DNA from: Lithobates sylvaticus
Taxonomy: Eukaryota > Chordata > Amphibia > Anura > Ranidae
DNA: 64,000 bases
Direction of reading: 5' to 3'
Assembly: GCA_028564925.1 (NCBI GenBank)
Contig: CM053030.1
Location: 2,701,061 to 2,765,060 of the forward strand
This document shows, piece after piece, positions 25,791 to 36,818 of this stretch. The number at the start of each line of letters is the position of its first letter. The first letter of the stretch is position 1. The notes under the pieces are model-generated. The model was not told the DNA's origin, did no database searches, and saw only the letters and a list, made by a program, of their open reading frames with translations. The translations under genes were made by a program, and so were the position numbers.

Positions 25791-26220
25791 TTGAGTTAAT
25801 TTATTTAGTATATAAATTTATTTAGAAAAAAATATATATATTTTTTTAATTTATGATTATTATTATTATTTATTTATGCATTTCATTTATTATTATTTAT
25901 TTTTATTTAATTATTACATTTCAGCAGAAAAAAAAACATTTAAAAAACGCTGAAATCAGGCCTTTCCATGCATTTCTATGGAACAAAACACAGTGTAAAA
26001 GCCCGGCAATCTGCCTACTTCGAGGTACAAGAAAAGCTGCAGAACTCTTTTGAGCTTCAGGCGACTCGGAGTGGAGATGTGAACCGTCTCTATCGATTTA
26101 TTTTTTTCCTCCTCTGGCATTTTGGAGCTTCAGGCTACAGAACGCTGAGGTGTGAGTGGGGCCTTGGTGTCCCCGGTAGGAATTTTTTTGTCTCGGGCAA
26201 TTTTTTGGTCCAGGTGCAGA
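25790..26220. other. AT-rich spacer with repeat-like text
   Basis: A TATA/TTTATT-rich stretch, then text (CATTTCTATGGAACAAAACA) of a kind common in frog dispersed repeats. No intact element ends or gene identified. Confidence 0.4.
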
Positions 26221-28372
26221 ATAAAAAATTAGTTTTATTTTGTTTTTGGATAGATTCGTTATGTTACTAATTTAGTTTCCTTATGTAATTAGTTTTTTTT
26301 TGTTTTCATTAAATGTAATTTTTGTTATATTTCATTTCATTTATACATTTTCTAACTAATTCCAACTTTTCAGAACGATTCGAATTCAGAACGGTCGAAA
26401 AAACAATCAACCGTTTCCGAATTTGGTGTGAAGAATAGCTGGGCGGGCGCCGCATCCTTAGCAACCGATGAGTCATCCTCTGTCAGCGAGCTTCCCCCGC
26501 TGACAGCTGACTGTGAATAAAAGAATGCCGGCAATACAAAAATGTTAAAAAAAAAAAAATGGCCTGGGGTCCCCCCTCATCCGAGCATGCAGCCTGGTAA
26601 CCGTCCTGAACCATACCCGGCCACATGCCCTTAACATGTTGGTGGGGACAAGGGCCTCATCCCCACAACCTGGCCGGTGGTTGTGGAGGTCTGTGGGCAG
26701 GGGGCTTATCGGAATCTGGAAGTCCCCTTTAACAAGGGCCCCCCCCCAGAATCCACCCCCCTCCCCATGTGAATGAATATCAGGTAGTACCACTACCCAT
26801 TCACCAAAAAAGTGTTAAAAGTAATAAAAACAGACACAGTTTTTGACAATTCCTTTATTAAAAATAAAAAAAATAGTGTCCCCCCGATGTAAATCCATCG
26901 TCATTCACATTGCCCGCCGCAACCCCAGAAAGGCCGTCTGCCCACTGCAGGCTCCTCCATTTGACACTTCTTTAATAGGAAAGGGTGGGGCCACCTATCG
27001 ACGACATCTGCCCCCCCTGCGAATTCACGGACCGGTGCATGCTGGTGCCAGACTCGAAAGGACCTGGTATGGACTTGGGGGGCCCCGTGTTTTTTTTTTT
27101 TTTTTTTTAAATAGCCAAAGTCAATTTAATGTGATTTCATGAATTTTTTTTCTTTATAAATGTAATTTTTTCTGCAGCATGTTCTATACATGCTACAGAT
27201 GTGCCACTTTACAGGCAGACTAAGGACCCCCCCCCCCCCCCCGGCACTGTATTTAAAGGGATTTTTCATTTTTATTGTTTCGCTTAAAGTGTGGTTCCCG
27301 CTTTAAGTTGAGCAATAAAAAATGAAAAATTCCTTTAAATACAGTGCCTGGGGGTCCCCTTAGTCTGCCTGTAAAGTGGCACATCTGTAGCATGTATAGA
27401 ACCTGCTGCAGCAAAAATTAAATTTCTAAAGGGAAATAAATGACATTTAAACTGCCGGTAATACAATACCATTGGCGGCAATCGAAAAATGTTATTAAAA
27501 AAAACGCTAAAATAAAAACCGGCATGGGGTCCCCTCCGAAATCAATACCAGACCCTTATCTGAGCATGTAGCCCAGCAGGTCAGGAAAGGGGGGGGCGAG
27601 CGAGTGGCCCCCCTCCTGAACCATACCAGGCCACATGGCCTCAACATGGGGGGGGGGGGGGGGGTGGGTGCACCTTATCCCCATGTTGATGGAGACAAGG
27701 GCTTCCTCCCCACAAACGGGGCCAGTGGTTGTGGGGGTCTGTGGGCAGAGAGATTATCGGAATCTGGAAGCCCCCTTTAGCAAAGGGCCCCCAGATTCTG
27801 CCCCCCTCCATGTGTATGGGGTACATAGTACCCCTACCCATTCACCAAAAAAAGTGTCAAAATTTAATAAAAACCCTTGACAATTCCTTTATTATATATT
27901 AAAAAATATAGTGTCCCCCGATGTAAACCCATTGTCAATCACGCCGCCCGCCGCACCCGAAAAAAACCCGCTCCCTACTGCCCCATGACAGTTCTTTTAT
28001 AGGGAAGGGTGGGGCACCACCCCCTTGTGACGTCGCTGGCCCAGCATGCACCGCTCCCTTTTGGTGTGGGGTTCCCCGAAGGGCCTGGTATGGACTGGGG
28101 GGACCCCACGCCGTTTTTTTTTTTTTACATTTTTGTATGGCCTACATTCTTCTCTTTACATTCATCGGTCAGTGGGGAAGCCCGCTTGCAGATGATGACT
28201 CATCGACTCACCAGCTGTTAAGGACGCGGCGCCCGGCATCCTGGCACGCTGCTAAACAACCCGCTATTCTTCACACAAGAATTTGAATCGGTTTATAGTT
28301 TTTCGACCGATCTTTCTGAAAAGTTGGAATTTGTTAGAAAACAAATAAAACTAATTTTTTTACGGATTTCAA
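26220..28372. mobile_element. Palindromic foldback composite element
   Basis: Outer arms of about 200 bp (26330-26515 and 28150-28360) are inverted copies: AATTCCAACTTTTCAGAA on the left, its complement TTCTGAAAAGTTGGAATT on the right. Inside are two direct copies of a ranid-type repeat (26561-27089 and 27521-28113) sharing CTTATCGGAATCTGGAAG, CCCATTCACCAAAAAA and CCTGGTATGGACT, each with GGGGTCCCC-like inverted ends. Between them a nearly perfect palindrome (arms 27172-27289 and 27301-27411) forms a ~115 bp stem with an 11-base loop. No transposase is encoded, so it would depend on another element. Confidence 0.8.
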
Positions 28373-28785
28373 ATGCTCCTTACACGCGATCGGAAATTCC
28401 ACCAGGCAAAAGTCCGATATGAATTTTTGGTCGGAAGTTCCGACCGTGTGTACGCTCCATCGGACTTTTGCTGGCGGAATTCCCGCCAGCAAATGATTGA
28501 GAGCAGGTTCTCTAATTTTTTTTCGGTCGAAAAAAAGTTCCGATCGTCTGTACAAATTCCGACGCGCAAAATTCCTACGCATGCTCGGAAACAATTTTGA
28601 CACATTCTCAGAAGCATTGAACTTCATTTCCTCGGCTCGTCGTGGTGTTGTACGTCACGGCGTTCTTGACGGTTCGAAAGTTCATAGAACTTTTGCGTGA
28701 CCGTGTGTAGGCAAGCCGAGCTTGAGCGGAATTCCGTTGGAAAGTCCGCTCGTGTGTACGCGGCAAAAGAAATTCTTTACTATTT
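28372..28785. mobile_element. TIR element (MITE), GTACACACG type
   Basis: Starts ATGCTCCTTACACGCGATCG and ends near TCGTGTGTACGCGGCA; the interior is full of TCCGA/TCGGA words in both orientations, as in the copies at 33812 and 55690. It is non-coding. Target duplication not resolved; the right end is approximate. Confidence 0.65.
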
Positions 28786-29412
28786 CAAGCGGGGATTCGG
28801 ATCTCCGAATAACCCAAAACGTGTCTGAATTCGTCTCGAAATGAATTGTACGTGTCGACTTCCCCCACCATTCTGCACTAGACATGTGCACAATAGAAAA
28901 AAATTTTAGTTTCGTTTCTGTTGATTCGTAACGATTCGTAAATTTCGTAAGTCGTCGGCGTTCGTATTCGGACTCGTTCGTATTTTCATAAGAGTTATTT
29001 TTTCGTTGATTCGTTTTTCCGTTAGTCTAATTTTCGTTTATTCGAAAGTCGTATTTTCGTTATATTTCGTATTCGGGCGCATTCGTATTTTCGGAAGAGC
29101 TATGTTTTCGTTGATTTCGATTTCATTGGTTTCGACTTAAACCCCCCCTCGTGACCAGACCAATTTTCAGCTTTCGGCGCTGACGCACTTGGAATGACAA
29201 TTGCGCGGTCATACAACACTGTACACAAATGACATTTTTACAATTTTTTCCCCACAAATAGAGATTTCTTTTGGTGGTATTTAATCACAGCCGGGTTTTT
29301 ATTTTTTGCTAAACAAACAAAAAAAGATGGAAAATTAAAAAAAATAAAATAAATCATGTTTAATAGTTTGTTATAAAATTTTGCAAACAGGTAATTTTTC
29401 TGCTTCATTGAT

Positions 29413-29812
29413 ATGCGCTGATGAGGCGGCACTGGTGGGCACTGATAGACTGCACTGGTGGGCACTGATAGGCTGCACTGGTGGGCACTGATAGGCTGCA
29501 CTGGTGGGCACTGATAGGCTGCACTGGTGGGGACTGATAAGTCGGTACTGATGGGACAGCAAAGATGGCACTGATGGGCACGGATGGGTGGCATGGATGG
29601 GCACTGATGGATGACACTGGGCACTGATGGGTGGCACTGATGGGCACTGATAGGTGGCACTGATGGGCACTGATGGGCACTGGTAGGTGACACAGATGAG
29701 CACTGGCAGGTGACACTGATGTGCAGCACTGGCACTGTGGGCACTGTGAAATGGCACTGTGGGCACTGTGAGATGGCACTGTGGGCACTGAGAGATGGCA
29801 GTGTGTGGCACT
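29413..29812. repeat. GCACTGATGGGCACTGATAG-type minisatellite
   Basis: Variable units of 11-24 bp built from GGGCACTGATAGGCTGCACT and GGCACTGTGGGCACTGTGA. It lies inside the element at 28879-31353. Confidence 0.88.
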
Positions 29813-29888
29813 TTAATGGGGCAAAGGTGGGCACAATTGACTGGGCACATTGCAGTGAGAGGGACTGATGTCCCTCTCACTGCCGCCG

Positions 29889-30205
29889 GTGATCGGCTTT
29901 TTTTTTTTTTTTCTCCTCGCGCTGTCAGCGCGAGGAGGAAAAAAAGCCGATTACCGGCTCTGTTAGTATCACATGATCAGCTGTCATTGGCTGACAGCTG
30001 ATCACGTGGTAAGGGGTCTGGATCGACCCCTTACTCGGATCTGTGATCCAGCGAGTCTCACAGACTCGCTGATCACAGAGCGCACCGCGCGCGCCCTTCA
30101 GGGGGCGCAGGCAGCTTGTGTCCGGGACAACGTCAATAGACGTATTCCCGGCACAATAGATCCGCGCTGTAGCCGTCATTCGGCTATAGCGCGGGTCTAA
30201 GGTAG
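29889..30205. repeat. String of consecutive short hairpins
   Basis: Successive inverted repeats: CCTCGCGCTGTCAGCGCGAGG (with flanking GCCGAT/ATCGGC and T/A tracts), CAGCTGTCATTGGCTGACAGC, AAGGGGTCTGGATCGACCCC, GCGAGTCTCACAGACTCGC and CGCGCTGTAGCCGTCATTCG pairing with GGCTATAGCGCG. Non-coding; within the hAT-like element. Confidence 0.8.
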
Positions 30206-30654
30206 TTAAAAAGATTTGTATTTCCGTTAATCTAATTTTCGTTGATTCGAAAATTTGAATTTTCGTAGATTTAGTTACATTCGTACTTTTGTAGCATTGT
30301 TTTCGTAGATTCGTAATCGGAGCATAATTCATAATGTTATGTAATGTGTATGCTATTTTATATGTTTAAGAAACAAAGAATTTCTCTCTCACAAGTCAGA
30401 ACTTAAAGCGGTGTTCCGGCCGAAATTATACTTTTTAAATAAAAATACCCCTATAATACACAAGCTTAATGTATTCTAGTAAAGTTAGTCTGTAAACTAA
30501 GGTCTGTTTTGTTAGTTTTTAGCAGTAGTTTGTTATTTTATAAACTTGCAGCAGGCCGTGGCCATCTTAAGTGTGGGCATCTGAAGCCAGACTGTATTTC
30601 TTCCTGGATCACATCCTTGCAGATCTCGTACATGCCCAGTGCAGCATAAGCAGT

Positions 30655-30940
30655 GTAACCACACCCAACCGCACCCAACCGCAACCAACCACAACCAACC
30701 GCACCCGACCACACCCAACCACACCCAACCACACCCAACCACACCCAACCGCACCCAACCACAACCAACCGCACCCAACCACACCCAACCGCAACCAACC
30801 ACAACCAACCGCACCCGACCACACCCAACCACACCCAACCACACCCAACCACAACCAACCACAACCAACCGCACCCAACCACACCCAACCGCACCCAACC
30901 ACACCCCAACCGCACCCAACCACACCCAACCGCACCCTAT
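30655..30940. repeat. 10-bp minisatellite CACCCAACCR
   Basis: About 28 units of ACACCCAACC / GCACCCAACC / GCAACCAACC. The complement (GGTTGGGTGT) gives artefactual Val/Gly/Cys/Trp frames. Lies within the hAT-like element. Confidence 0.95.
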
Positions 30941-31439
30941 CTGGACTCTGGATGGAATATTTCAGAATCAGAACTAACATTCGTTCTTTCGAATTCTCGA
31001 TCAGCAGAATTTTTGTTATTTCGTATTTTCGTTGTTTCGATTTCCTTTTTCCGAATATTCGTAATTTCGATTTTTTTTCGTTCATTTTGATTTTCGTTAT
31101 TTTTGAATCTTTGTTCGGCATTTTCGTTGTTTCTGTTTTTTAGTTTTTCGGATTTTCATTCTTTCGTGGTTTCGTTGTTTCTAATTTAATTATTTCGTAC
31201 TTTCGTTGTTTTTCATATTCGCTCTTTTCGATAGTACGTTATTCGTTAGAGTTTTTAGTAAAACATTCGTTCATTCGTGCGATTTACGAATGAACGAAAA
31301 TAACGAATTTGAACGGAAAACGTATTCGTAACTAAACGAATTGCGCATGTCTATTCTGCACCGCTTGGTATCACTAGCAGTAGTAGGTTACATTTAACTG
31401 GACTGGACATTTCATATCTTTTCCAGGCCACTTCTTCAG

Positions 31440-31585
31440 TTCTGATGACCGTCTGGTGACCTCCATGCCCAAGAGGGTTGAGGCGGTGCTGGAAAATAAT
31501 GGCGGCCGCACAAAACAATTGACACTTTGGGCCCGACTCGGACATTTTCACTTAGGGGTGTACTTACTTTTGTGAGATACTGTAG
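31440..31585 (+). mobile_element. Tc1/mariner remnant (second family), transposase tail plus TIR
   Basis: The + strand reads LVTSMPKRVEAVLENNGG, then RTKQL and a stop at 31522, matching the end of a Tc1-type transposase as I know it from frogs and fishes. After it come ACATTTTCACTTAGGGGTG and the terminal repeat CTTTTGTGAGATACTGTA. Compared with the full-length family, the ~200 bp usually between GGGGTGTACT and CTTTTGTGAG are missing, apparently by deletion between two similar words. Everything upstream of the tail is absent. Confidence 0.88.
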
Positions 31586-31589
31586 ATAC

Positions 31590-32433
31590 ACCAACATTCC
31601 TATCTGCACAGACGCCTTCACCCGATCACTATGGAATGTGTCAAGGCAGATGTTGATTGCCCAAGACCGGGAAGGGAGGTGTGAATGTGTTGCTGCCACC
31701 CTGGTGAGGTTCCATAATCCCATCCGTGGTGTCAGGAAGGCGTCATCCATGTTAATCCTTCGATGGAAAAGGATAATGTGTGAAATGTTATCGAGCAGCC
31801 GCGGCGTAGAGATGATAAAGCGGCATTATATGTGGAGGACAGATGGTGTTGAAGGCCCCCACCTCTCTTCAATGATGGTTCTTCCAGACTGACGTACATG
31901 AACGCTTTCATGCCTCTTGGAAACCATCTGCCTTGACACATTCATTGGTGATTAGATTGGTGGCGGGGCTCTCCCCGGGGGGTATAAATGTTGTGGTATC
32001 TCCCTGATACTGGTTAGGACTGAGGAAGCCGCTTGGAGAAGCTACGGAACGTCTTCAACATTACAGAACAAGTCCAGTTCAATGGAACTTCTACTACTAC
32101 AGTAGCTTTACCATGACCTACCTAGACCCCAGGGCTCAAGTCCTGTGGGAACGCATGGGAACGGAGTTCCTGTACTTTTTCCACAACAGGAACTCAGTTC
32201 CCGTTAGCAGCCGCGTCCTGCAAGACTTTGAAGTATGCGAGCTGTGTGGGAGGTGCTACACCAGCAGCCACAGCTCGCAATAGTAAGTTCTGCACACCTG
32301 ACCATTCAGGCATTGCCAGTAGGGGGCCCCATGACAGCTTCCGCTTCGATCTACCTGCCGATCACAGCTAGCTGACGGGTAGATCAGGTCCCTGCTGCTA
32401 AGAGATTATATTTAGTCAGACCTCTCATGATGC
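31590..32433. other. Unidentified dispersed-repeat-like DNA
   Basis: Contains GAGGAAGCCGCTTGGAGAAG followed by CTACGGAACGTCTTC, a phrase I associate with the tail of a dispersed vertebrate repeat, and a second stretch (32150-32220) with GAACTCAGTTCCCG near an inverted GGAACGGAGTTCC. No intact frame or ends; I cannot name the family. Confidence 0.4.
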
Positions 32434-32946
32434 CAGGGCTGGTGCAAGGATTTTTGACACCCTAGGTGAAACCTAATTTTTCCGCCCCCCTTGACTCCAC
32501 CCCTGACCCCACCCCCTTTTCCCTGTCCATGTAAACCCCACCTTTTTAACGAAGTACTCATTAAATGCAGCCCACCAGCGCCCATTAAATGCAGCCTCAC
32601 CAGCGCACATCAGTGCAGCCTCAGCGCACATCAGTGCAGCCTCACCAGCGCACATCAGTGCAGCCTCACCAGCGCACATCAGTGCAGCCTCACCAGGACC
32701 CATCAAATACAGCCTACCAGTGCCCATCAATGAATGTTTGCTTGCTTCCATTCATTCAGGAGCCGGGACACAGACACAGTCCTTCACCGCCTCTGATTCT
32801 ATCTGTGAACAGAGGGGCGGCTGCCTGCTGATGCTGAGATTTAGTTGCTTGCTGCAGAGAGAAGGAAAACCAGTGGCCGGGCGCCCCCTAGGCAGCATGG
32901 CGCCCTAGGCGGCTGCCTAGTTTGCCTAGTGGTAGCACCGGCCCTG
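32434..32946. mobile_element. Non-autonomous hAT element
   Basis: Terminal repeats CAGGGCTGGTGC and GCACCGGCCCTG (12 bp, one mismatch) have the CAGGG start typical of hAT elements. Flanks CATGATGC (32426-32433) and CGTGATGC (32947-32954) form an 8-bp target duplication with one mismatch. The 513-bp body contains a short array of CAGCGCACATCAGTGCAGCC (32575-32735) and ends in CTAGGCGGCTGCCTAGTTTG. No transposase. Confidence 0.88.
32575..32735. repeat. 24-bp array inside the hAT element
   Basis: Five to six units of CAGCGCACATCAGTGCAGCC followed by TCAC, degrading at both ends. Confidence 0.85.
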
Positions 32947-32954
32947 CGTGATGC

Positions 32955-33811
32955 GCTCCTCCCCGCCGGCCCCTCCTGATTTTCTGTCTCCTCATCTCCC
33001 CCCCCCCCAGTCTCCTGCATACTTGCTCTGTGTGTCCCGCTGAATCCCCCCCTCCTCCTCTATCTTCAGTGCCATATGATGAGAGAACCCAGAGGAGGAG
33101 CACAGCTATTCTGCTCACAGGACATGCAGGGAGAGAGGTGAGCTGAGGGAGGAACATCAGTTTGGGGTGGTAAGCTGGGCACAATACCTGGCAAAGTTTA
33201 ATGCCAGGAGGGAAGTTTATGTGGAAATATGTGAAGGGTTGGAGTAGCAGAGTGTGTGTTGGAGCCCCTGCAGAGTTTGCAGCCCCCCCCCCCCCCCAAG
33301 CTAACATACATCTCCTAAGCAGAACACATCACTATCTCCCCAAGCATTCTGTCCAGATAATGTGCACTTCATTTATCACCTTTCCAATTAACCCTGTGTT
33401 ATCCAAACTCTGTTCAATGAAAAGTGTAAACTCACCACATAAACACTCTATATACAAAATAACATTCCCCAATAAAGATCAGAACATGATGATCACATTA
33501 CATGGAAGCACAATTGTATGAATGCCGATTATTCAGAGAATTACCCGATTTATGTTTATTGAGGATTGTGTTTTTTTTTTTATGTACGAACAGTTCAGCT
33601 TCATCCACACAATACGAGAATTGGATGAAAAATATGACTTTTGAAGCGTTTGTGCGTATGAGCGTATCATTTATTTATTTTGGTGGGGGAGGGGATCTTG
33701 GGTGGGAGTTCCCACACTTTTTCCCCAGGACTTGACCCCCTGGTCACTCTGCTTCATCGCCGGCTGCATCAGCGTTGTGGTCGCCCCTCAAAGGGCCAGT
33801 TGTATCTGTAA
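32955..33811. other. Mostly unique sequence, no gene recognised
   Basis: Contains a C run (33282-33297), a T run and no convincing coding frame. A donor-like GAGAG|GTGAGC occurs at 33136, but its frame lacks a start and any ERG similarity. Confidence 0.4.
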
Positions 33812-34228
33812 TGCCCCGTACACACGGTGGGAAATTCCGACCACAAAATCCGTCGGATTTTTTCCGACGGATTTTGTCCGACACTGGTGTTGCGTACACA
33901 CGGTCGGACAAAGTTGTCGGAAAATCCGATCATTCTGAACGCGGTGACGTTCGTTGCGTACGACGGAACTACGTAGAGGCTAGTAGCCAATAGCTTTGGT
34001 CTCATAGTTGGATCTGAGCATGCGTGGCACTTTGTCCGTCGGAATTCTCTACACACGATCGGAAAAAGTCCGATCGGATTTTGTTGTGGGAAAATTGGAG
34101 AGCAGGATCTCAAATTTTTTCCGACTGAAAAAGTCCGATGGAGCCCACACACGGCCGGATTTTCCGACACCATGGTCCGATCGGACATTTTCCATCGGAA
34201 TTTCCGACCGCGTGTACGGAGCATTAGA
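33812..34228. mobile_element. TIR element (MITE), ATGCCCCGTACACACG family, copy 1
   Basis: Starts AATGCCCCGTACACACGG and ends CGCGTGTACGGAGCATT, inverted repeats of about 30 bp. The interior alternates AAAATCCGTCGGATTTTTTC, AAAGTCCGATCGGATTTTG and similar palindromic words around a ~150-bp core (GAACGCGGTGACGTTCGTTG; AGCCAATAGCTTTGGTCTC) shared with 55690-56211. Non-coding. The flanking TA on both sides may be the target duplication. Confidence 0.85.
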
Positions 34229-34439
34229 CTAGACGTCCAGAGCACTCCACTCCCCCTTACATCAGATGTCAATATCCCCCCCATTACATCACAGTGCACC
34301 CCTCATATTTTGTGCTGCTGCTGGGAAGAAGCAGGGGGCGGAGCTGGGAAGCAGAAAGTGCAAGGTCTGGAGACGGACCAGAGGAGAAATAATCTGCTGA
34401 ATGCCATGATGAGGCAGAAATGAGAGGCTGCACAGACGG

Positions 34440-35260
34440 GGGGCAGAGATGAGTCTCCTCATGGTGGCACAGAGAAGAGCAGGGTCTGGTGGAGGAGTTC
34501 TGTCCTCCTCTCTGCTGCCGATTGCTGGGGGGGGGGGGATGAGTCGCCTCATCGTGGCACAGAGAAGCGTAGAATCTGGTGGAGGAGTTCTGTCCTCCTC
34601 TCTGTTGCTGATTGCTGAGATGGGGGGGGGGGGGGCAGATATGAGTCTTCCCATGGTGGCACAGAGAAGCGCAGGGTCTGGTGGAGAAGTTCTGTTGTCC
34701 TCCCTGCTGCTGATTGCTGAGACTGGGGGGGGGGGGATAAGTTTCCTCATGGCGGCACAGAGAAGAGCAGGGTCTGGTGGAGAAGTTCTGTCGTCCTCTC
34801 TGCTGCCGATTGCTGGGGGGGGGGGGGATGAGTCGCCTCATGGCGGCACAGAGAAGCATAGTATCTGGTGGAGGAGTTCTGTCCTCCTCTGTTGCTGATT
34901 TCTGAGACAGGGGGGGGGGCAGAGATGAAGGAGTTCTGTCCTCTTTGCTGCCGATTGCTGAGTCAGGGGCAGAGATGAGTGTCCTCATGGTGGCACAGAG
35001 AAGCGCAGGGTCTGGTGGAGGAGTTCTGTCCTTCTCTCTGCTGCCGATTGCTGGGGGGGGGTGAGTCGCCTCATGGCGGCACAGAGAAGCGTAGGATCTG
35101 GTGGAGGAGTTCTGTCCTCCTCTGTTGCTGATTGTTGAGACGGGGGGGGGGGCAGAGATGAGCCTTTTCATGGCGGCACAGAGAAGTGCAGGGTCTGGTG
35201 GAGGAGTTCTGTCCTCCTCTCTGCTGCCTACTGCTAAAACCAGGTGGGGGCAGAGACAAG
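34440..35260. repeat. About 97-bp minisatellite, nine units
   Basis: Each unit has GGCACAGAGAAGCGCAGGGT, CTGGTGGAGGAGTTCTGTCC, TCTGCTGCCGATTGCTGAG, a G run of 7-14 and GATGAGTCTCCTCATG. Just downstream, GGGCCATATTTGGCCCACGG (35304) resembles the end of a hAT-type repeat. Antisense frames to 362 codons are by-products. Confidence 0.92.
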
Positions 35261-35264
35261 GGGA

Positions 35265-35770
35265 GGTGCTGCAGGAGAGGTGGGAGGGCAACATAAAATG
35301 GCCCGGCGGGCCATATTTGGCCCACGGGTCTTGTGTGTGACACGTGTGGTCTAGATAAATGAGAACCTTCACAGACAGGATTTGGAATCACTTGCTGCTC
35401 TGCGGTACGCACCCTTTTGGAGCCTGGATTGGAAATTCTAAATTTCGGGAGTTTACAAATGTTTTAAAAGTTTATTCCAACCATAATTTATAAACTTTTT
35501 AGAAGTGTCTTCATCTCTACTTCCTAGATAGGTGTGGTAAGTTACAGCTTTAACTCTGTATCAGGTACCAATCACCGGAGCTCTGTAGCTGCTACAAAAT
35601 TGGTGCCGTGACCCAGTCCTTACTGAGCCTTTCCGCATTAGTCCCTCCCACTCTGAGCACTCTGACTCCTCCCACCCTGACTCCTCCCACCCAGACTCCT
35701 TCCTCCACATTCATTATCTTATGTCACCAGTTGAGGCCATTGGGTGGTGAACTGGATTTGGTTTCTTATA
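35265..35770. other. Spacer before the 66-bp array
   Basis: Includes the GGCCATATTTGGCCC end, an AT-rich piece and a short CTGACTCCTCCCACC repeat (35645-35705). No gene recognised. Confidence 0.45.
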
Positions 35771-36682
35771 GCCCATAGGTGGTCTGTTTTGTAACCTCAC
35801 TATGACATCATAACACAGTTGTGGCTGCAGAGCGTTAGGATGGAATGGTCTGTTTTGTAACCTCACTATGACATCATAACACAGTTTTGGCTGCAGAGCG
35901 TTAGGATGGAATGGTCTGTTTTGTAACCTCACTATGACATCATAACACAGTTGTGGCAGCAGCGCGTTAGGATGGAATGGTCCGTTTTGTAACCTCACTA
36001 TGACATCATAACACAGTTGTGGCAGCAGTGCGTTAGGATGGAATGGTCTGTTTTGTAACCTCACTATGACATCATAACACAGTTGTGGCAGCAGAGCGTT
36101 AGGATGGAATGGTCTGTTTTGTAACCTCACTATGACATCATAACACAGTTGTGGCAGCAGTGCGTTAGGATGGAATGGTCTGTTTTGTAACCTCACTATG
36201 ACATCATAACACAGTTGTGGCAGCAGTGCGTTAGGATGGAATGGTCTGTTTTGTAACCTCACTATGACATCATAACACAGTTGTGGCAGCAGTGCGTTAG
36301 GATGGAATGGTCTGTTTTGTAACCTCACTATGACATCATAACACAGTTGTGGCAGCAGAGCGTTAGGATGGAATGGTCTGTTTTGTAACCTCACTATGAC
36401 ATCATAACACAGTTGTGGCAGCAGTGCGTTAGGATGGAATGGTCTGTTTTGTAACCTCACTATGACATCATAACACAGTTGTGGCAGCAGAGCGTTAGGA
36501 TGGAATGGTCTGTTTTGTAACCTCACTATGACATCATAACACAGTTGTGGCAGCAGTGCGTTAGGATGGAATGGTCTGTTTTGTAACCTCACTATGACAA
36601 CATAACACAGTTGTGGCAGCAGTGCGTTAGGATGGAATGCTCTGTTTTGTAACCTCACTATGACATCATAACACAGTTGTGT
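35771..36682. repeat. 66-bp minisatellite directly upstream of exon A, 14 units
   Basis: Fourteen highly uniform units containing GGTCTGTTTTGTAACCTCAC, TATGACATCATAACACAGTT and GTGGCAGCAGTGCGTTAGGA. Units differ at one or two positions (AGAGCG/AGTGCG). 66 bp is exactly 22 codons, so the - strand keeps one frame open for 314 codons as a 22-residue repeat (VRLQNRPFHPNALLPQLCYD); it lacks similarity to any protein I know. Each unit carries TGACATCA, one base from the CRE octamer TGACGTCA. Confidence 0.97.
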
Positions 36683-36818
36683 CCAATCAGCTTTGTACTA
36701 AATTAGCTGCCATGTGAAGGGTGTTGCAGTAAATCTCTTCACAAGGCCAAATAGAGTGCCTTATATCTGTCTCGACCCGTATGTGATACTAACAATCTGC
36801 CTCCTTCTTCTCTCGCAG

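Larger units (their letters stand above)
28879..31353. mobile_element. hAT-like element with TAGACATGTGC ends, copy 1
   Basis: Ends are TAGACATGTGCA (28879) and its near-complement TGCGCATGTCTA (ending 31353). Both sides carry the same 8 bases, TTCTGCAC (28871-28878 and 31354-31361), a perfect target duplication of the length made by hAT transposases. The outer parts are TTCG/ATTCGT-rich. The interior holds a GGCACTGATGGG array (29413-29812), a string of hairpins (29889-30205) and a 10-bp array (30655-30940). No transposase frame. It lies upstream of exon A. Confidence 0.82.

Noticed and set aside
29238-29880. Frames of 127-198 codons rich in Cys, Pro, His, Ser and Gln
   Set aside because: They read the complement of the GGCACTGATGGG minisatellite inside the hAT-like element.
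35714-36658. 314-codon antisense frame with a 22-residue repeat
   Set aside because: Explained by a 66-bp unit length; no known protein family. Kept only as an observation on the array.
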